The notes below the pieces were generated by a model. It did not search any database. It was not told where the DNA came from and worked only from the letters and a program-made list of their open reading frames with translations. Below are positions 58,891 to 64,000 of a DNA stretch of 64,000 nucleotides, one piece after another (within the stretch, counting starts at the first letter, position 1; each line of letters opens with the position of its first letter). The position numbers were made by a program, and so were the translations under genes. The stretch is from Adiantum capillus-veneris (taxonomy: Eukaryota; Streptophyta; Polypodiopsida; Polypodiales; Pteridaceae), in NCBI GenBank assembly GCA_014529385.2, contig CM043967.1:126955182-127019181 (forward strand), written 5' to 3'.

Positions 58891-59340
58891 AGGTATCAAA
58901 GAGGTTCTTGGTTCTCTTCCTGCTATGCAAGCTCCTAATTGGGATAATGAGTTTTATGTGAATCCATCAGTAGGTGAGGATGCTATTGGAGCTATGCTTC
59001 TTCAACGAGGTAACAATTCCCATTACATGAAGCCTATCTATTGTGCTAGCAGGGTGAAGCTAGAGGTGGAGTGAGGCTATACTGAGGTGGAGCTCATTAT
59101 GGTGAGTGTGATTTATGCATGTAGAAGGTTTAGGCACTACCTTCTCCCTAAACCATTCACATTCCTCACTAGCTACACTCTTCTACCTCAATTGGTGAAT
59201 AGCCCTACTTTGTCAAAGAGGCTCATGAAGTGGATTGTGGAGCTACAGGAATTCCAATTCTCTTTTCTTGTTGAGGAGAGTACAAGGGCTACATTGGCTG
59301 ATTTGCTTACCTATAAGGAAAGCCCTCTTCTTCTTAAAGA
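58891..59340 (+). pseudogene. Element 2 RNase H 1
   Basis: Gypsy-type RNase H following the RT: a FYVNPSVGEDAIGAMLLQ block with the first-strand position (the usual Asp near FYVDAS reads Asn), then YTEVELIMVSVIYACRRFRHYLLP with the catalytic Glu (about 59086). The expected DH block is changed (LTSYTLLPQLV). One TGA at 59072-59074 interrupts. The loss of first-strand Asp suggests it was weakening while the second RNase H was retained. Confidence 0.8.
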
Positions 59341-59900
59341 GGATGCAGTGAAGAAGCAACACATGGAAGCTCCTGATATAGACAATGCCTATCTATTGTT
59401 TTTTGATGGCTCTTACAGGAAAGCGCATGGTGAAGCTTCATGAGGTGTGGTATTTTATGATCCTCAAGGTGCTTTGGTAACTAAAAGGAGTTTGAAGCTT
59501 ACAGCACAAAGCAACAATGAAGCTGAGTATGCTACTTTGGAGAAAGGTCTCAACCTTTGCCTTGAGCTAGGCATCCGTCGTGTGAGGGTAAGAGGTGATG
59601 CTCTTTTGGTGGTTAAGCAAGTACTTGGGGTGTGGCAAAGTAAGAATCCAAGGCTAAAAAATATGTGTTTTCAAGTGAAGAATCTGCTTAAGCATTTTGA
59701 AGCTTGGAGTTTAAGGCATGTGGACAGGTCTCAAAATGAAGAAGCACATGGTGCAGCGCAAGCTTCAATTGGGCAATTGTATGTGATAAGGGCTGATTCT
59801 CCTCTTTATTTGGTAATGGAAGCTTTACAGAGGGAGGAAGAGTTTCTACAAACAGGTATGCTTCCATCAGAGTTGGAAAAGCCAAAAAAGTACGCCTTCC
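59341..59900 (+). pseudogene. Element 2 RNase H 2 (archaeal-type)
   Basis: A second RNase H: LLFFDGSYRKAHGEAS (Asp in FDGS, about 59393-59440), TGA at 59441-59443, GVVFYDPQGA, SNNEAEYATLEKGLNLCLELG (catalytic Glu), VRVRGDALLVVKQVLG (Asp) and SLRHVDRSQNEEAHGAA (the His/Asn-Asp-type terminal block with Glu in place of Asp). This arrangement after a gypsy RNase H is characteristic of the Tat/Ogre lineage, where the extra copy is thought to have been acquired from plants. Confidence 0.88.
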
Positions 59901-61193
59901 TACGTCGTGCCAAAAGGTATGTTCTACTTGGTGATGCCTTGTATATGAAGGGGGCTGATCTTGTGATGAGAAAGTGCCTTGGAAAGAGGAAATTTACAAA
60001 ATTTTAGAGGAGAATCATGAGGGTTCTTGTGGTGGTCACTTTGCTGCAAAGATCACTTTGCATAAAGTCTTGCAGAAGGGTTATGTGTGGCCAAGTGTTC
60101 AACATGATGTTCATCATTGGTGCAAGTCTTGTAAAGAGTTTCAAAGCATGGAAAATAGGGTTCTCAAATCAGAAATTAGAGTCACCATTGTGGCTTATGA
60201 TGTGTTTGAGAAGTGGGGTATTGATGCAATAGGTCCTCTACCTATGACAACTAGAGGCAAATGTTACATACTTACTGCTGTTGACTATCTATCCAGGTGG
60301 GCCGAAGCCAAAGCTGTTAAGCACATCACGAGTAAAGATGTTTCCTTATTTATATATGAAGATATTTGCTACAAATTGGCATGCCATTGGAGTTACTTTC
60401 TGACAAGGGTCCAGGTTTCAGGGGAGAGTTGGTGGATTATCTATGTGAGAAGCTTCATGTGCATCGCAGGTTTACTACTCCATATTATCCCCAATGCAAT
60501 GGCATGAATGAAAGGTTTAATGGAGAGCTCATAAGGATGCTTACAAAGATGACAAGAAACAATGTGAAGACTTGGGATTTAGAGCTACCTTGTGCTCTAT
60601 GGGCTTATAGGACTGCCATCAAATCAGGTACTGGTTTTTCTCCCTTCCATCTAGTTTTTGGCAAAGAAGCTTTACTTCCTATTGAGGTGGAGATACCATC
60701 CTTGAAGATGATGCTAAAGCTTGAAGAAGAGCCCAAGGATGCATTCAAGGAAAGACTTTTATATTTGCAATGTGTACAATTGGATAGGGTGTTAGCTTTT
60801 GAGCATTATGAGCAGGTCTTGAAGAAGAATCAAGCAAAGGCAAATGAGAAGGTAAAGAACAAGGACATCAAGAAGGGTGACATGGTGCTTCGTTACAATA
60901 GTAATCTTGATAGCACTTTTCAAAAGAAATTTCAAATCAAGTGGCAAGGTCCTTTCTTGGTCTTAAACAAGTTTCCGAATGGCACATATCAGCTTGCTGG
61001 CTTGGATGGTACCCCGCATAAAGCACGTGTGAATGGCTACAGGTTGAAGAAGTATATTGCAAGGTTCATGACTGTGATTAAGGATGAGCCTTCTTTTGAA
61101 GAATTTTTTGATCATGTGGTTAATGATGAAGATGAGGTGAAGACTCCCTCATGTGGTTTACAGGATCTCTTTCGTGTTGCTGATCATGAATGA
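59901..61193 (+). pseudogene. Element 2 integrase
   Basis: Zinc module: ENHEGSCGGHFAAKITLHK with the two His and WCKSCKEFQ with the two Cys (59998-60150), reached by a phase change at about 59975. The core has KWGIDAIGPLPMTTRGKCY (first Asp). After a second phase change at about 60370 come MPLELLSDKGPGFRGELV (second Asp) and YYPQCNGMNERFNGELI (catalytic Glu). ALWAYRTAIKSGTGFSPFHLVFG closes it. The C-terminus has KKGDMVLRYNSNL, WQGPFLVLNKFPNGTYQLAGLDG and NGYRLKKYI, ending at TGA 61191-61193. Two phase changes are the only damage in this part. Confidence 0.93.
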
Positions 61194-61220
61194 TCTAGCA
61201 GGTTGGGGTGTGGCAAACTA

Positions 61221-62092
61221 TGTTGGGCGCATTTCTAACACCCCGTTTTTTGTAAATTTGTACATACGGACATGACGCCCAATGTCAAAAGGGCGTGTGG
61301 GATTTCTTTCTGTGGGTTTTTTAGCTTGCTTTAGCAAGCACATGTACATGCACTGCAAGTCGCTAGTCTAGTGACAGCTGTCGGGCTACTGTAAGTGCCC
61401 GTGAGTGAGTTTTTTGAAGTGAGCCTTGTATATAACTCAAAATCATGTACAAACTAAAACAATTTCAGCCAAAGATCAGAAATTTGCAGGTTTTAGCTCG
61501 TTCTGTCTCCTTGGTGCTCTTGGATGCAGTTTTTTGCCCCGACTAGCCTTCTCTACGTGTAGTTGTGCTGGGACAGCTCTCTGTTCGCATCAATTTTTCT
61601 CATGGGGGCGTATGGAATCAATTTTATTCATCTTCAGCTTTCTCACAAGTCATTTTTCAAGCTTTCTCTCAAGCTTTAAAGTGCCCCAATTGGAGTTGTG
61701 CTCATCAAGTTACGACTAGTTCTCTGTAGGGTTATGGCTATGGCAGCCTAGTGGCAAATTGTGTGTAGACAGATTCGGAGGGCATGTATCTATGAATTGT
61801 GGAATTGATGTTGAAGTTGTGGGTTTGTGATGTTTGATTGTGAAAGGAGAGGCTCTTGTATTCATATGCATTGGTCAGCGTGTGCTGTAAATCCATGCTT
61901 TGGCAGGGTTTTGCTCCTATGTGACATAGTCTCTTGGGTGGGCGACGGCTAGTAAATTCCCAAGGGTCTACTCCTATTGGACTTGTGGTGTTTCAAGAGG
62001 ATTTTGTGAAGCTTTTGGTGTCTTGTAGTTCTCTTTCAACGCTCTTGGGTGACATCACTATAGAGGTGTTTCAGTTTGTTTGTTTCCCAACA
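61221..62092 (+). repeat. 3' LTR of element 2
   Basis: Direct repeat of 54975-55845, preceded by a purine-rich AGGTTGGGGTG tract (61200-61210) that is homologous in position to the polypurine tract of element 1. Confidence 0.95.
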
Positions 62093-63027
62093 GGGCGTCA
62101 CCGCGACGGACGTCCATAGCATAGCTCTCAAGCATCAACATAAAACTATTGATACAGGGGAAGCAACTCGGATGCGGCATGGAAACTCACTAGAATGTCA
62201 ACCCTAATGAAGTGAACTCGAAGAGATGCAACTACTAACTCTACAAGCAAATCAATCGCACTAAAGCCAAGTAATCTGCGTATGTCATTCTACACAGCTC
62301 TGTACAGTTATCACGCCCGTTCACCATGCAAATCATATCGGAATCGCACGAAACTTGAAGGGAAGCTACAAGGGACTATCAAGAACATATCCTATCACTG
62401 TCACAGCATTCTGGGGAGGTACATGGATCGTGATCGTTCGTCCCCAAGTATGCAAAAACAGTAAACGGATGACCCTAAAGGGTCGTTTTTAGGTCCCTAA
62501 AGCCTCTCCTAGGGTCAAAACAACATAAAATACGCATATAAATACTCAAAACAATGATCTAAGGCCTAAATAGATGCATTTGAAACCTTCACCGAATCTT
62601 GAATGCTTACACTTGAACGAAAGAGCAGAGTAAGAGGAACACAATGCAAGAAACAAAACTGAATTTGGATTATTGTAGCCACAGAAGCAATGATTACAAG
62701 TTGGAGCAAAGAGGTAGCTCTTTGTGCGTAACGCAATATTCACTTATCTTCAAAAAAATTCTCCCGTTTCCCACTAACCTTAGTGTATTATATACCTAGG
62801 GCTTTCTAAAGTGGCCAGCGGCCAACTTCTCATGGACCTTTACATACATCAATGGAAAAATTACATCTTTGACTTAGACTTGACATAGATGATTGACATT
62901 AGGCTTTTACAGGTTTTGATGTATTAAACATCGGAAAAATAATGTGACCACATCAAAACTTTGGCCGGCTGACCCAACGGGCGCCTTGGCTAGGTTGGCA
63001 CTTGTATGTTGTTATCACCTCCAAACA
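62093..63027 (-). repeat. LTR of a minus-strand element
   Basis: On the minus strand it starts TGTTTGGAGGTGATAAC at 63027, directly after a long polypurine tract, has a TATATAATA box near 62795-62787 and runs into the 3' LTR of element 2, where it is cut at 62093. Its R-U5 part resembles 54285-54950 in the opposite orientation. A stem-forming GACCCTAAAGGGTC lies at about 62470-62485. Confidence 0.65.
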
Positions 63028-63042
63028 CTCCCCCCTTCCTAG
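63028..63042 (-). other. Polypurine tract of minus-strand element
   Basis: On the minus strand CTAGGAAGGGGGGAG lies immediately before the LTR start TGTTTGG. This is the classic signal for plus-strand DNA priming of a gypsy-type element. Confidence 0.7.
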
Positions 63043-64000
63043 CTCGTGTCGTCCCTTGACACGACCATTTGTAGTCTGGTCTTCTTGTTGATGATACTCC
63101 TCCCTTCCTTGATTGATTTATATCTGGCATGTTTTGCTTGTTCAAATGGGGTGCCCATTTTTCTTTGATTGATGAACATGTGTTCTTTGTGATTTGGATG
63201 TTGTGAACGAGGCATTTGTGCATGTTGTTGCACATCCTGCTTTACCTTTCTATTTGTGTAGTTGGTCGATGATACCTGCTTCCTGGTGCAATTGACTTTT
63301 TATTGGAGCTCGTACCTCAAAATGTTTGAGACTTTGACGTGTGTGCACTGGCATCTCGAATTTGATTTTGTTTGCCACTTTGTCAATAGAGATTTGTTGG
63401 TATCTTTGAAGATAAGAGCTGCTCTTGTCGAAGCGTATTTGAGAACAATGTGGCCCCAAGTCTTTATCTCTTTGAAGATCGTGTAACAATTTCTTTATTG
63501 GTTTCATTTGATGGAAGGAATATATACAATAGAATAGTGATGGGTGTTTCTAAATTAGGGTCTAGAACCTGAATGACCAAAGGGAAAAACCCAGTGGGAA
63601 AAAATGCATTTGGTATACGCTCTTATTGGGGTTGAACACTTGGAAGTTGAGTACCTGTTCATGCAAGGTGAGAGCTTGGGAGAAATAAAGTAAGAGTGCG
63701 TAATGCAAGTGCGAATTATGGGACACTCTATATGCACACAAGAGTTCTTTGAAGAAGATCATGCGGTGTGAAAAAATGAGTTGTTGGGTGCTTCAAGGAA
63801 CAAATGTAGCACATGTGATATCCGAGGACATCTCAATAGCTTCCACATTTCCAAGAAGGGTTTTTGATGTTGAAGTTTATCCACTCATTACTCACTATGC
63901 ATAGTGCGTGAGTGTCTTTTGGACTCTCTTCTTCACTTTACCAAACTTAAAATACATAGACTTGGATTCTTATGCTCACCTATACCAGCATGAGTGACAC
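63043..64000 (-). other. 3' interior of minus-strand element or flank
   Basis: Minus-strand frames at 62990-63235 and 63250-63507 are hydrophilic and could be the degenerate end of a polyprotein, but no pol motif is visible. The window ends before anything diagnostic. Confidence 0.3.

Larger units (their letters stand above)
54975..62092 (+). mobile_element. Gypsy retrotransposon with dual RNase H (element 2)
   Basis: LTRs 54975-55845 and 61221-62092 (about 871 bp each, very similar) both begin TGTTGGG and end CCCAACA. The interior runs gag, zinc knuckle, protease, acidic linker, RT, RNase H, a second RNase H, integrase. Two RNase H domains are a hallmark of the Tat/Ogre branch of plant gypsy. 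Up to about 60007 the polyprotein stays in one phase with isolated stop codons; beyond that two phase changes occur. No target-site duplication is visible (left TGCGC, right GGGCG). It is the pol-bearing relative of the 29205-34911 element. Confidence 0.93.

Noticed and set aside
54975-62092. A clean target-site duplication for element 2
   Set aside because: Flanking 5-mers TGCGC and GGGCG do not match even allowing for one base of slippage.

Overview
This window comes from the nuclear genome of a land plant with a large, repeat-rich genome. The evidence is Ty1/copia and Ty3/gypsy LTR retrotransposons with plant-type motifs, a BED/DUF659/dimerisation-type hAT transposase, a MITE, and decayed fragments of plant-like host genes (a DEAD-box RNA helicase and an FCP1-like phosphatase). 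The species cannot be named from the sequence. No intact host gene, rRNA, tRNA or CRISPR array was found. Almost everything is mobile DNA, nested several layers deep.

Layout. 1-2.2 kb: an AT-rich leader with a TATA box, a minisatellite, a short gag-like start and a foldable segment. 2.2-4.2 kb: a 5'-truncated copia RT/RNase H with its 3' LTR. 4.2-5.0 kb: a solo copia LTR on the minus strand (TSD AAGAT). 5.0-8.3 kb: a heavily mutated gypsy PR-RT-RH-INT. 10.5-11.1 kb: an RH20-like helicase pseudogene. 11.3-11.8 kb: a gypsy integrase fragment. 12.9 kb: a 248-bp MITE. 14.1-24.0 kb: a copia element (Copia-B) with both LTRs and a TGTAT TSD. Its gag is interrupted by a second MITE copy. Its RNase H is interrupted by a solo-LTR-like element that itself contains another copy of the same family. 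25.5-27.8 kb: an FCP1-like phosphatase remnant (minus strand) split by a 1.35-kb TIR element, next to a 182-bp tandem duplication. 29.2-34.9 kb: a young-looking gag-pro-only LTR element.

35.1-54.9 kb: a gypsy element (Gypsy-A). Its gag is interrupted by a 7.65-kb hAT element (36261-43915, TSD CACACGAC). Besides a transposase, the hAT carries a protein-kinase-like gene on the opposite strand. Gypsy-A also contains an apparent 4.2-kb inversion through its reverse transcriptase, two integrase zinc-finger modules in tandem, and a second retropepsin-like domain after the integrase. 55.0-62.1 kb: a complete but stop-riddled gypsy element with two RNase H domains. It is the pol-containing relative of the gag-pro element at 29-35 kb. 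62.1 kb to the end: a minus-strand LTR and the edge of a further element.

Most insertion boundaries were set by three agreeing signs: matching termini, a target-site duplication, and the host reading frame resuming in phase once the insert plus one TSD copy is ignored. The order of events can therefore be read directly. The strongest candidates for unusual biology are the kinase-bearing hAT element and the Gypsy-A domain order.
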